From positions 1-58,615 of the forward strand of contig NZ_JAQTWM010000011.1 of NCBI RefSeq assembly GCF_028689305.1: DNA of 58,615 bases. Reading direction: 5' to 3'. Made by a program: the position numbers and the translations under genes. Shown here in pieces: positions 50,876-58,615 of this stretch; within the stretch, counting starts at the first letter, position 1; every line of letters starts with the position of its first letter. The notes under the pieces were generated by a model. That model had not been told where the DNA came from. It did no database searches and saw only the letters and a program-made list of their open reading frames with translations. This DNA comes from Rhodoferax sp. (GTDB lineage: Bacteria > Pseudomonadota > Gammaproteobacteria > Burkholderiales > Burkholderiaceae_C).

Positions 50876-53005
50876 TCAAATCGCCAGCGGGTCCACGTCC
50901 ACCGCCCAGCGGATCAGCCCCTTGCCCTCGGGCTGGGCACGGGTGGCGTGCAGGGTGGTTTGCCACAGGCCCAGGAAACGCTGCAAGGCCGAGCGCGACG
51001 CACTCTCGATCAGCATCTGGGCCCGTTCCACATTGGCAATACGCTGGATGCTCATCGGCACCGCCGGGTACAGCGTGATGTGGGGCAGCAGCGGTGCGGC
51101 TTCGGGCAGTTCGGCGCTGGCTTGTCTGGCCGCATTCAGAAAAGCCTGGGCGGCTTCCTGGGTGCGCGCCTCGGCCCGCACCAGGGCCTGGAAGCTGAAC
51201 GGTGGCATGCCGGCCTGCTGGCGCTCGACCAGTTGCGACTGGGCGAAGGCCGGGTAGTCGTGGCGTTTCAGCGCTTCAAACAAGGGGTGGGTCGGGTGAA
51301 AGGTCTGCACCCACATCTCACTGCGCCGGGTCTGGCTGGCGTCGCGCCCGGCACGGCCCGCCGCCTGCATCAGCAGGCTGAACAAACGCTCCGGCGCGCG
51401 GAAGTCGCTGGAAAACAGGGCTCCATCCGGGTTGATGGCCGCCACCAGCGTGATGCGACGAAAGTCATGCCCCTTGGCAATCATCTGGGTGCCCACCAGC
51501 ACATCCACCTCGCCCGCATGCACCTGCGCCAATTGGGATTCCAGTGAACCCTTGAGCCGGGTGGTGTCGGCATCAATGCGGGCGATGCGCACCGCGGAAC
51601 CCTCCGGGCGTGTGACGCCGGCCAGCAGTTGTGCCAGGTGTTCTTCCAGACGCTCGGTGCCGCGCCCCAGTGGCGCGATGTCGGGGTTGCCACAGGCCGG
51701 GCAGGCGCGTGGCACCCGTTCCGCCTGGCCGCAGTGGTGGCAGCGCAGGGTGCGGTCGATCTTGTGGAACACGCGGTAGGCGCTGCAGTGTGGGCATTCA
51801 CTCTTCCAGTCGCAGTCGGTGCAGTGCAGCACCGGGGCGTAGCCGCGCCGGTTCAGGAACACCATGCTTTGTTCACCGTTGGCAATACGTTGGCTGATGG
51901 CCTCGAGCAGTGGCGGTGAAATGACACAGGCCTTGGGCTGGTGGTTCATGTCGACCCGGCGCACCAGTGGCAGGACCGCATTGGCACCGACCCGGCTGGG
52001 CATCTCCAGCCGCAGGTAACGCCCGCCGTCGCTGGCCGGGCGGCTGTGGTACCAGCTCTCCAGTGACGGTGTGGCTGAACCCAGCAGCACCTTGGCACCT
52101 TCGAGCTTGCCGCGGTAGATCGCCAGGTCGCGCGCCGAGTAACGCGCCCCTTCGTGGCTCTTGTAGCTGGGATCATGCTCCTCATCGACGACGATCAGGG
52201 CCAGGTGCGGCAGCGAGGCAAACACCGCCATGCGGGTGCCCAGCACGATACGCGCCGTACCACTGTGGGCTGCCAGCCAGCTTTTGAGCCGTTGCGCTGG
52301 TGTCATGCCGCTGTGCATCGACACCACCGCATCCGGACCGTATTGCGCGCTGAAACGGCTTTTGAAGCGTTCTTCCAGCTGTGGTGTCAGGTTGATCTCA
52401 GGCACCATCACCAGCGCCTGGGCCATGTCCGAGCCGGCCAGCAGGTCGGCGGTACAGCGCATGAAGACCTCGGTCTTGCCGCTGCCGGTGGCGCCAAACA
52501 GCAAAAATGGCCCGGCATGTGAATGAAATTGGCCGATAGCCCGCGTCTGTTCTTCAGTTAATGCTATTGAATCTATAGTGTTTTTTGAGGAGGCTGAGGT
52601 CTCGGTCGACACTGGGTGGCTCAACTTGGCCTGCTTTTTCAAGCGCCGGGCCAGTTGCAGGGCGTTGAGGTCACGCAATTGCGGGGGCAGTGCCGCCAGC
52701 GCCACTTCGCCGGCGGAGCGCTGGTAATAACTCGCGGCAAACGAAATCAATGCCCGCCAGGCGGATGTCAGCGGTGGCAGCGCATCCAGCGCGGCGGTGA
52801 TGGGGCGCAGCTTGGCCGGGTCCAGCGCGGTGGATGCCGCCCCGGGATCAGCGTGATCCCACACCACCCCCAGCAGCTCACGCTGGCCCAGCGGCACCCG
52901 GACCAGGGTACCTGCCGGCAAGGGCTGATCGCTCAAATAACTCAACGCACCACCCACCTGGCTATAGGCCGGGGTGTGCACCAACACCGTAAGCGGGGAG
53001 GGCAT
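50876..53005 (-). CDS. priA: Primosomal replication protein N' (helicase PriA)
   Basis: A 709-residue PriA restarting collapsed replication forks. An N-terminal DNA-binding domain, then LTEEQTRAIGQF (Q-like motif), Walker A FGATGSGKTEVF, DEEHDPSYK (DEAH), the zinc-binding arrays CTDCDWKSECPHC and CHHCGQAERVPRACPACG, GTERLEEHL, and the C-terminal motif LMQAAGRAGRD. The Q-like motif and the preceding residues coincide with the 57-nt element (copy 6). Start: ATG at 53005; an in-frame TTG at 53035 would add ten residues. Confidence 0.94.
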   Translation of the reverse strand: MPSPLTVLVHTPAYSQVGGALSYLSDQPLPAGTLVRVPLGQRELLGVVWDHADPGAASTALDPAKLRPITAALDALPPLTSAWRALISFAASYYQRSAGEVALAALPPQLRDLNALQLARRLKKQAKLSHPVSTETSASSKNTIDSIALTEEQTRAIGQFHSHAGPFLLFGATGSGKTEVFMRCTADLLAGSDMAQALVMVPEINLTPQLEERFKSRFSAQYGPDAVVSMHSGMTPAQRLKSWLAAHSGTARIVLGTRMAVFASLPHLALIVVDEEHDPSYKSHEGARYSARDLAIYRGKLEGAKVLLGSATPSLESWYHSRPASDGGRYLRLEMPSRVGANAVLPLVRRVDMNHQPKACVISPPLLEAISQRIANGEQSMVFLNRRGYAPVLHCTDCDWKSECPHCSAYRVFHKIDRTLRCHHCGQAERVPRACPACGNPDIAPLGRGTERLEEHLAQLLAGVTRPEGSAVRIARIDADTTRLKGSLESQLAQVHAGEVDVLVGTQMIAKGHDFRRITLVAAINPDGALFSSDFRAPERLFSLLMQAAGRAGRDASQTRRSEMWVQTFHPTHPLFEALKRHDYPAFAQSQLVERQQAGMPPFSFQALVRAEARTQEAAQAFLNAARQASAELPEAAPLLPHITLYPAVPMSIQRIANVERAQMLIESASRSALQRFLGLWQTTLHATRAQPEGKGLIRWAVDVDPLAI
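52523..52579 (-). repeat. 57-nt interspersed element, copy 6 (inside priA)
   Basis: On the minus strand: ACTATAGATTCAATAGC, exactly 20 nt, then GGGCTATCGGCCAATTT. In the priA frame it gives T-IDS-I-A-LTEEQT-R-A-I-G, which includes the conserved LTEEQ..AI..F motif. The left palindrome is imperfect. Confidence 0.75.
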
Positions 53006-53363
53006 GGGCAGGTCCGGTCGGGCTGTATTGTTCAAGTGAACTTGTGAAAGTGGCCTTAAGTCATTGATTCTGCGAGGTTTTGCAGGTCATTCAACTTTTC
53101 TGTGGATAACTTTGTTGATAGATCGTCAATAGCTGCTGCCGAGCCTTGTAAATCAAGGCTTTGGTTAACCTGCTCAAAAAACATGCAAATTTCAAATGCC
53201 TATATAAATCAACAACTTACGATTGCTATTCGTTTGGTAGCGAGAGCCGGGCAGCGCAGTGCCGTCTTGATCGGCCGCTCTCATTTTTGTGCATAAGTTA
53301 CAAATTTTTTTGTCTGATGATTGACAAAAACGGGTGCAAAAGTGCTAGGGCGTCCCTGGACGG
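53006..53363. other. AT-rich intergenic region with two DnaA-box-like sites
   Basis: This 358-base gap between the priA and hemE genes holds TGTGGATAA (53101-53109), the reverse of the strict DnaA box TTATCCACA, and TGTGCATAA (53288-53296), the reverse of TTATGCACA, which fits TTATNCACA. It also has a 7-bp hairpin AGCCTTG-TAAAT-CAAGGCT (53142-53160). GCTATTCGTTTGGTAGC (53225-53241) is like the left palindrome of the 57-nt element but lacks the GGGCTA half. It is clearly AT-richer than its surroundings. I see no gene. Confidence 0.5.
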
Positions 53364-54473
53364 TCAGCTCGCGCTGCGCATGCGCCGGGAATGCTCGTGC
53401 ACCGCCTGGACCAGGGCCGCCACATGCTCGGGCGGCGTGTGCTGGCTGATGCCATGGCCCAGATTGAAAATGTGGGTCGGCCCCTCGCCCGGGCCGCGGT
53501 GGGGGGCGCCAAAGGCGTCGAGCACCTTGCACACTTCGGCCTCGATCTGGGCCGGTGGGGCAAACAGCACGTTCGGGTCCAGGTTGCCTTGCAGGGCCTT
53601 GCTGCCACCGACCTGGGCACGTGCCCTGGCCAGGTTGACGGTCCAGTCCACCCCCAGCACGTTGCAGTCCAGTGCCGCCATCTCGTCCAGCCACAGGCCG
53701 CCGCCTTTGGTGAACACAATACTGGGAATGCGCACACCGTTCCAAGTCTTGTGCAGTTGCGCGAGCACCCGGCGGGTGTAGGCCAGGCTGAATTCCTGGA
53801 AGGCGCCATCGGCCAGCACGCCGCCCCAGCTGTCAAACACCATCACGGCCTGGGCCCCGGCTTCGATTTGGGTGTTGAGGTACAGCGCTACCGCGTCGGC
53901 ATTGATTTGCAGCACTTTGTGCATCAGGTCCGGGCGGCTGTACAGCATGGTCTTGACCAGCCGGTAGTCGTCTGAGCCGCCGCCTTCGACCATGTAGCAG
54001 GCCAGCGTCCAGGGGCTGCCGGAAAAGCCGATCAACGGCACCCGGCCATTCAGGGCCTTGCGAATGGAGGTGACGGCATCAAACACGTAGCGCAGCTTGG
54101 CCATGTCGGGCACTTCGAGCTTGGCGACGGCGGCTTCGTCACGCACGGGGGAGGCAAACTTGGGGCCTTCACCCAGGGCAAATGACAGCCCCAGACCCAT
54201 GGCATCGGGCACGGTCAGGATGTCGCTGAACAAAATGGCCGCATCAATCGGAAAGCGGTCGACCGGCTGCAAGGTGACTTCGGTGGCGTAGTCGGTGTTG
54301 GTGGCCAGCCCCATGAAGCTGCCGGCCTTGGCGCGGGTGGCGCGGTATTCAGGCAGAAAACGACCGGCCTGGCGCATCATCCAGATCGGTGTGTAGTCGG
54401 TGGCCTGGCGCAGGCAGGCGCGCAGGAAGGTGTCGTTTTGAAGGGGGGCAAAAGAAGGGCTGGATGTGTTCAT
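53364..54473 (-). CDS. hemE: Uroporphyrinogen decarboxylase
   Basis: A 369-residue HemE, decarboxylating uroporphyrinogen III to coproporphyrinogen III in haem synthesis. Family blocks: [64 protein letters not shown] and [19 protein letters not shown]. The start at 54473 ([10 protein letters not shown]) gives the usual length. It lies 76 bases downstream of the cytochrome b561 fusion gene on the same strand, so haem supply and haem proteins are neighbours here. Confidence 0.96.
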   Translation of the reverse strand: MNTSSPSFAPLQNDTFLRACLRQATDYTPIWMMRQAGRFLPEYRATRAKAGSFMGLATNTDYATEVTLQPVDRFPIDAAILFSDILTVPDAMGLGLSFALGEGPKFASPVRDEAAVAKLEVPDMAKLRYVFDAVTSIRKALNGRVPLIGFSGSPWTLACYMVEGGGSDDYRLVKTMLYSRPDLMHKVLQINADAVALYLNTQIEAGAQAVMVFDSWGGVLADGAFQEFSLAYTRRVLAQLHKTWNGVRIPSIVFTKGGGLWLDEMAALDCNVLGVDWTVNLARARAQVGGSKALQGNLDPNVLFAPPAQIEAEVCKVLDAFGAPHRGPGEGPTHIFNLGHGISQHTPPEHVAALVQAVHEHSRRMRSAS

Positions 54474-54549
54474 GGCAGGGATTATCGCAAGCCGTGCCCA
54501 GGCCACCACAGCGGCGCCTGGCACAGCCCGCCGGGGATGTTCCAAAGAG

Positions 54550-55704
54550 TCAGGGTTTGGCGGCAGCAGGCTGGGGGCCAGAGGTCCCGGCGGCCGGGGC
54601 CTTGGGGATTCGCATGGCGCCGTCCTCAAACGTGCCGGCGTCCGCGTCCAGGTGGCAGGCCGCGCAGTTGCTCTTGCTTTTGACCAGGGGGTTGGCCCAG
54701 TCGGCGCCGGCAATGTCGCGGTGTTTCTTGATCCAGTAAGGGGTTTCGGTGATGCGCTGTGGCGTGTCCCCACTGGCAACGGAGCGGTCAATCTTGAACG
54801 CGGCTTCGGTCTGATGGCGATCTGCAGCGTTGTCCACCAGGAACTTCAGCACGGCCTGGGTGGTGGCCGCGTCCAGACCCAGGTCCGAACCAAAGTGTTT
54901 GTCCTGTTCGGCCATCATCTTTTGCCAGGAGCGCGCCGGCAACAATGCCGGGTAAAACACCGCATGGCAACTGCCGCATTCCTCGCGCCATTGCGCGTTG
55001 TCCGGCAATTGCTGTCCGACAAACTTGACCGCTGGTCTGTCCGCTTGCGGGACCAGGGTATAAGAAAACCACCAGCCGCCAAAACCCAGCATGGTCACCA
55101 GCATGACCAGCGCCACCAGCCTGTGGCTGGACGCCACCGGGGTGCCAGGTTCAGCCAGCTTGATGCCCGTGACCATGGAGCGGGCCAGGTTCTCCTTGTG
55201 CAGCACACTTTCCACCACCACCCCGGCGATGTGGGTGATGACCACCAGCAGCATCAGGACGGCGCCGGCCTCGTGCAGTTTCTTCAACAGCCTGATCTGT
55301 GAAAAGCTGAACCAACCGGCAGCGATACCCTGCTGTTCATCCCCGCCCATGGTGGTGATGCCGGTGAACCCAACTGTCAGCGCAAGGGCCAGCAAAATGT
55401 AAATGGCCAGGCTGCCCGTGGGGTTGTGACCCACATGGCGGGCGGCGTGACCACTGGCCACCTGCCTGAGGTAGTCAAAGGCCTCGCGTGGGCCAAACCA
55501 GAATGAGGCAAAGCGCGAAAAGTGCGAGCCGACAAAGCCCCATAACACCCGAAAACCCACCAGCCCCAACATCAGGTAACCCACAAACACATGCACCGCA
55601 TGCCAGCGGTCACCTTCGCTGGTGAGCCAGGCGATGGCAAAACTGGACGCCAGCGTCCAGTGGAACAAACGGGTGGGCAAATCCCAGATCAGGGTGCGTT
55701 GCAT
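54550..55704 (-). CDS. Cytochrome b561 fused to a diheme cytochrome c
   Basis: A 384-residue two-part protein. Residues about 1-215 are a four-helix cytochrome b561 ([63 protein letters not shown] with the His ligands), then a fifth helix ([17 protein letters not shown]). Residues about 245-365 form a DHC-like periplasmic domain with two haem-c sites CGSCH and CAACH and a late RIPK. It would pass electrons from membrane quinol to the soluble diheme cytochromes and SHP encoded upstream. The start at 55704 is preferred to an upstream TTG. Confidence 0.88.
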   Translation of the reverse strand: MQRTLIWDLPTRLFHWTLASSFAIAWLTSEGDRWHAVHVFVGYLMLGLVGFRVLWGFVGSHFSRFASFWFGPREAFDYLRQVASGHAARHVGHNPTGSLAIYILLALALTVGFTGITTMGGDEQQGIAAGWFSFSQIRLLKKLHEAGAVLMLLVVITHIAGVVVESVLHKENLARSMVTGIKLAEPGTPVASSHRLVALVMLVTMLGFGGWWFSYTLVPQADRPAVKFVGQQLPDNAQWREECGSCHAVFYPALLPARSWQKMMAEQDKHFGSDLGLDAATTQAVLKFLVDNAADRHQTEAAFKIDRSVASGDTPQRITETPYWIKKHRDIAGADWANPLVKSKSNCAACHLDADAGTFEDGAMRIPKAPAAGTSGPQPAAAKP

Positions 55705-55779
55705 GAGCCTGGCTTTCAGGAAAAAAAAGAGCTGATACCTCAAACAAACGCCAGCTGGCGCTGGCGTGGTTGACGCTGG

Positions 55780-56262
55780 TTACTTGGGAATGTGGATATT
55801 GCGCTCGTTGTAGTCGCCTTTGTCCGCGCCGCTATGGCAAGCCATGCAGTTGGAAGCGCTCTTGACGGATTCGCGTTTCCAGACCGCCGGACTGATTTCA
55901 CCACTCAGGTGCTTGGCCTTGAACCACTCACTCTCGGTGATGCGCAGGGGCGCGGTGCTGGCCGTCCAGCGGTTGGAGCCATATTTCACCAGGTAATCGG
56001 TGATTTCCTTGGTGTCGGCGGCCGACAGCGAGGCGTCTGTTCCAAAATGCTTGTCCAGGCCGGTCATGACTTTTTTCCACGATGCTGCAGGCAGCAGGCC
56101 AGGCGGGAAGGCCATGTGACAGCCCGAACACTCGGCTTGCATCTTGGCGTTGATTTCAGCGGGCATGACCGGGCGACCCCGGTCTTCACCGTTGTATTTG
56201 GCTTGCACGCCGACCGCAGCAAGCGCCAGCGTGACCAACAACAGGGATTTGACGAGTTTCAT
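55780..56262 (-). CDS. Periplasmic diheme cytochrome c (DHC)
   Basis: A 160-residue cytochrome with a signal peptide (SLLLVTLALAAVGVQA) and two haem-c sites, CSGCH and CMACH. It ends YNERNIHIPK. It resembles the DHC of Rhodobacter sphaeroides, which reduces SHP, and the C-terminal part of the neighbouring b561 fusion. AAGGTGGCC precedes the ATG at 56262. It lies 10 bases downstream of the SHP gene. Confidence 0.9.
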   Translation of the reverse strand: MKLVKSLLLVTLALAAVGVQAKYNGEDRGRPVMPAEINAKMQAECSGCHMAFPPGLLPAASWKKVMTGLDKHFGTDASLSAADTKEITDYLVKYGSNRWTASTAPLRITESEWFKAKHLSGEISPAVWKRESVKSASNCMACHSGADKGDYNERNIHIPK

Positions 56263-56272
56263 GAAGGCCACC

Positions 56273-56662
56273 TTATTTGACCGACAGCACGTAGGTCATG
56301 AAGTCACCCTTTTCCTGGGTGGTGCAGGCCCGGCCCAGGGCGTCATTGCAATTGCGCTTGAACCATTTTTCAACCTTGGCGGCATCCGTGAAACGCTGGG
56401 CATTGGCGCTGGGTGCCAGCGGGTCGATGGCCTTGTTGGTCTTGGCGTGTTTGCCGGCATTCTTGGGTGAGTCGGTGTGGCACGACGCGCAGGACAACTG
56501 GTTCGGGCCGACCGTTTTGTACAGCTTTTCGCCAGCCGCGGCGCTGAAGGTGCCCTTGGTTTCGGCTTTGTAGCCATCCAGGATCGGGTTGGCGCTGACG
56601 ACCAGCGGCAAAGCCAAGGCCGCGCAAGCCAGCAGGGCAGAGGTATGGAATGTGAATTTCAT
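56273..56662 (-). CDS. SHP-type monoheme cytochrome c (DUF1924)
   Basis: A 129-residue exported cytochrome: signal peptide (LLACAALALPLVVSA), a single haem site CASCH in QLSCASCHTDSPKNAGKHAKT, then RFTDAAKVEKWFKRNCNDALGRACT. The NCND stretch corresponds to the region of the Asn ligand of SHP, which leaves on reduction so that O2 or NO can bind; the two Cys in NCNDALGRAC may form a disulfide. It lies between two DHC genes, as SHP does next to DHC elsewhere. Function in vivo not established. Confidence 0.88.
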   Translation of the reverse strand: MKFTFHTSALLACAALALPLVVSANPILDGYKAETKGTFSAAAGEKLYKTVGPNQLSCASCHTDSPKNAGKHAKTNKAIDPLAPSANAQRFTDAAKVEKWFKRNCNDALGRACTTQEKGDFMTYVLSVK

Positions 56663-56715
56663 GGTATTTCCTTTCAGTGGATCAAACAAAAAATAGGCGG
56701 CTGCAGCCCGCAGGT

Positions 56716-57171
56716 TCAGCGCGGGATGCGGATGTTGTGTTCGTTGAAGTCGCCCTTGGCGGCATCGACATGGCAGGCCTGACAGTTGGATGGACTTTTG
56801 ACCGATGCCCGGCGCCAGACCTCGGGTCGGATGTGTTTGGTGCCATGTTTGCGGGTGAACCAGAATGCCTCGGTGATGCGGTTGTTGGGTGGGGCTTCGC
56901 CCAGTTCCTGGGCCACGGTGTTGAGCCAGTCGGTGATTTCCCGGGTGTCGGCCTCGGACAGTGAGGCATCGGCGCCGTAATGTTTGTCCAGTGAACGCAT
57001 GACCTGTTGCCAGGATGACTTGGGCAGAAAATTCGGTCGGTAGGCGATGTGGCAATTGGCACATTCCTGTTCCATCTTGGGCAGCAGCGGCGTCACCGGG
57101 CCGCCATCGGCCCAAACGCTGACACAGGACAGAACGATGAGACTTGCAACGACAGCGTTTTTAAGTGACAT
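56716..57171 (-). CDS. Periplasmic diheme cytochrome c (DHC), second copy
   Basis: A 151-residue exported cytochrome with haem sites CANCH and CQACH and the same layout as the DHC at 55780-56262 (ITDWL, RITEAFWF, NEHNIRIPR). It is probably the first gene of the SHP-DHC-b561 transcript. An FNR-like site lies about 80 bases upstream. Confidence 0.9.
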   Translation of the reverse strand: MSLKNAVVASLIVLSCVSVWADGGPVTPLLPKMEQECANCHIAYRPNFLPKSSWQQVMRSLDKHYGADASLSEADTREITDWLNTVAQELGEAPPNNRITEAFWFTRKHGTKHIRPEVWRRASVKSPSNCQACHVDAAKGDFNEHNIRIPR

Positions 57172-57246
57172 GACATGGGCTCCTTGGCTTGTAGCGAGAG
57201 CTTAGCGAGCCAGTCTTAAGAATTCCTTAGAGCGACACGAAGAGCG

Positions 57247-57260
57247 CTGACCAGGATCAA
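57247..57260. promoter_or_regulatory. FNR/Anr-like site upstream of the diheme cytochrome/SHP operon
   Basis: CTGAC-CAGG-ATCAA matches the TTGAT-N4-ATCAA consensus at eight of ten positions, with a perfect right half. The centre is about 82 bases before the start at 57171, a normal place for an FNR-activated promoter. The dsbD-like gene ends just beyond at 57286. Confidence 0.45.
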
Positions 57261-57285
57261 AAAAACCTATTTTAGGGACAGGAAT

Positions 57286-58615
57286 TCACTTGGGGGCCAG
57301 TCCGGCCAAGGCCTGGTGCAGGTCGCTGGTTGACAGGATTTCGGACAGGATCACGGGTGTTCGCCCGGGACTGTAGAGCGCGTACACCGGCACCCCATTG
57401 CGGCCCAGTTGCGCCAGCGCGGCGGTGATGGTGGGGTCGCGGCGGGTCCAGTCGGCACGCAGCAGGGTTACCTTTTTGGCGTCGAAGTCGGCCAGGACCC
57501 CGGCATCGGCCAGCGCGGTCTGCTTGTTGTATTGGCAGGTCACACACCAGGCGGCGGTGAAATCGACAAACACCGGTGTGCCGGTGGCCAGCACCTGTTC
57601 GACCTTGCCCGGCGCCCAGGCCTGCCAGCGTTCTTGGCTGGTGGCGCTGGCAACCGGTGTTGTCTTGATGACATTAGGGCCGATAGCCCACGTCAACAGG
57701 GTAAAGATTGCTATTGAAAATGTAGTGATGACAAGGCGGCTGCGGCCCTGCAAGGAGAGTGACCACAACACCAGGGCCAGGGTCACCAGCAGCGCCAGCA
57801 GGGCACTGGCGCCATGGATGCCGGTTTGCTGGCCCAGCACCCACACCAGCCAGACCACGGTGGCAAACATCGGGAAGGCCATGGCGTGGCGGAAGGTGTC
57901 CATCCAGGCGCCCGGCCGCGGCAGCCGGCGCGCCAGTGTCGGCGACCAGCTGATGGCCAGGTAGGGCAGCGCCATGCCCAGCCCGAGTGCGCCAAAAATC
58001 AGCAGGGCCTGCCAGGCCGGCAGGCCCAGGGCCAGACCGAGCGAGGCGCCCATGAACGGGGCGGTGCAGGGCGAGGCGATCACCACGGCCAGCACGCCCG
58101 ACAAAAAGGCATTGGCCGCCGGGTTTTTGGCTTCCAGCGAGGCCACGCTGCTGGGCACAAACTGGCCAAACTCGAACAGCCCGGCCAGATTCAGCCCCAT
58201 CACCGTGAACAGCACCGACAGCGCCGCCACCACCGCGGGTGATTGCAACTGAAAGCCCCAGCCCAGTTGCTCACCAGCACTGCGCAGGGCCAACATCAAC
58301 AGGCCCAGGGCCAGAAACGACAGCAACACCCCGGCGCTGTAGGCCAGCCCACTGACGCGGTGACCGGCGGTGTCGTTGGCGTGGCGGGTGAAGCTCACCA
58401 CCTTGATCGCCAGCACCGGAAACACACAGGGCATCAGGTTCAGGATCATGCCGCCCAGCAGGGCGCCGAGCCAGGCCAGCCAGAAACTCGGTGGCGCTGG
58501 CAGGGCGGCGGGTGCCGGTGCGGCTGCACCGGGTGCGGCCTGTGCTGGCCAGGTGCCACTGACGGTGGCTGTGCTGGAAAAGCCCTGGCGGCGGCCAGCC
58601 GCGTCGGCGACCAGC
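57286..58615 (-). CDS. DsbD-like thiol:disulfide interchange protein, N-terminus beyond the window
   Basis: The visible 443 residues contain the end of a periplasmic domain, then the membrane domain with Cys in NLMPCVFPVLAIK and ASPCTAPFMGASLG, about eight membrane segments, and a C-terminal thioredoxin-like domain with the CxxC in AAWCVTCQYNK. It moves electrons from cytoplasmic thioredoxin to the periplasm, as needed for cytochrome c maturation, and sits next to a cytochrome c cluster. The last membrane segment (TFSIAIFTLLTWAIG) is encoded by the 57-nt element (copy 7). The 5' end is cut at the window edge. Confidence 0.92.
   Translation of the reverse strand, partial: LVADAAGRRQGFSSTATVSGTWPAQAAPGAAAPAPAALPAPPSFWLAWLGALLGGMILNLMPCVFPVLAIKVVSFTRHANDTAGHRVSGLAYSAGVLLSFLALGLLMLALRSAGEQLGWGFQLQSPAVVAALSVLFTVMGLNLAGLFEFGQFVPSSVASLEAKNPAANAFLSGVLAVVIASPCTAPFMGASLGLALGLPAWQALLIFGALGLGMALPYLAISWSPTLARRLPRPGAWMDTFRHAMAFPMFATVVWLVWVLGQQTGIHGASALLALLVTLALVLWSLSLQGRSRLVITTFSIAIFTLLTWAIGPNVIKTTPVASATSQERWQAWAPGKVEQVLATGTPVFVDFTAAWCVTCQYNKQTALADAGVLADFDAKKVTLLRADWTRRDPTITAALAQLGRNGVPVYALYSPGRTPVILSEILSTSDLHQALAGLAPK
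57670..57726 (-). repeat. 57-nt interspersed element, copy 7 (inside dsbD-like gene)
   Basis: On the minus strand: ACTACATTTTCAATAGC, exactly 20 nt, then GGGCTATCGGCCCTAATG. In frame it gives T-TFS-I-A-IFTLLT-W-A-I-G, which forms the last membrane segment before the thioredoxin domain. Confidence 0.82.

Noticed and set aside
53225..53241. GCTATTCGTTTGGTAGC, like the left half of the 57-nt element
   Set aside because: The 17-nt palindrome fits but no GGGCT[A/G] occurs 20 nt later, so I did not count it as an eighth copy. It may be a decayed half.
1..58615. CRISPR arrays, tRNA or rRNA genes, prophage or IS elements
   Set aside because: I looked for regular spaced repeats, cloverleaf arms, transposases and phage genes and saw none that I could support.

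Overview
The window is GC-rich, densely packed chromosomal DNA. Its gene content (a T2SS, DctS/DctR-like regulators, tctA/tctB plus a Bug-type binding protein, an SHP/diheme cytochrome cluster) and the style of its short interspersed repeats suggest a betaproteobacterium of the Comamonadaceae, Rhodoferax-like. That placement is inference from gene content; no rRNA is present and no search was run. I saw no tRNA, rRNA, CRISPR array, IS element or transposase.

Layout. 1-1400: the 3' end of a tautomerase gene, then one AT-richer gene of unknown function between two attC-like sites, which looks like a solitary integron cassette without an integrase. 1.7-9.6 kb: small housekeeping and regulatory genes (VOC protein, EVE-domain protein, zinc-ribbon protein, WYL regulator, EAL-CBS-GGDEF protein, thiL, SpecificRecomb-family membrane protein, apaG). 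9.5-20.4 kb: a type II secretion cluster in the order gspC (opposite strand), then gspG-H-I-J-K-L-M-N-D-E-F. 20.5-25.7 kb: a DctS/DctR-like two-component system, a universal stress protein and tctA/tctB. 25.9-40.9 kb: a catabolic island. 41-53 kb: pldA, rep, a chemoreceptor, a creatininase-like/beta-propeller pair, an AEC transporter, an RquA-like methyltransferase-fold protein, an AhpD-like protein and priA. 53-58.6 kb: hemE, a cytochrome b561/diheme c fusion with SHP and two more diheme cytochromes, and the truncated 3' part of a dsbD-like gene.

The island is the functional centre. An IclR regulator reads leftward. A plus-strand operon encodes a VOC protein and a molybdopterin transhydroxylase of the pyrogallol/resorcinol type, whose large subunit carries an extra N-terminal SCP2-like domain. 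A minus-strand operon encodes a second VOC protein, an MhpA-like FAD monooxygenase, a DUF2783 protein, an alpha/beta hydrolase, a Bug-type binding protein, a class III CoA-transferase, an HMG-CoA-lyase-like enzyme and a LeuC/LeuD pair. The operons converge on one strong hairpin terminator. Each starts from a promoter carrying the same perfect 43-bp sequence in inverted orientation about 14 kb apart, so they are probably one regulon. My reading is that a polyphenolic or aromatic acid is imported by a TTT transporter, hydroxylated, ring-opened, hydrolysed, and finished through dehydratase, CoA-transferase and lyase steps. The substrate cannot be read from sequence.

A second pattern crosses the whole window. 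A rigid 57-nt element (17-nt palindrome, exactly 20 nt, then GGGCT[A/G]) occurs seven times. Five copies lie inside genes (thiL, gspD, pldA, priA, dsbD), always in the gene's orientation and always in the same reading frame, encoding a degenerate peptide pattern [AT]-x3-[IV]-A-x6-[RW]-A-x-G. It resembles in concept the protein-coding palindromic elements of Rickettsia; I do not know a name for it here.
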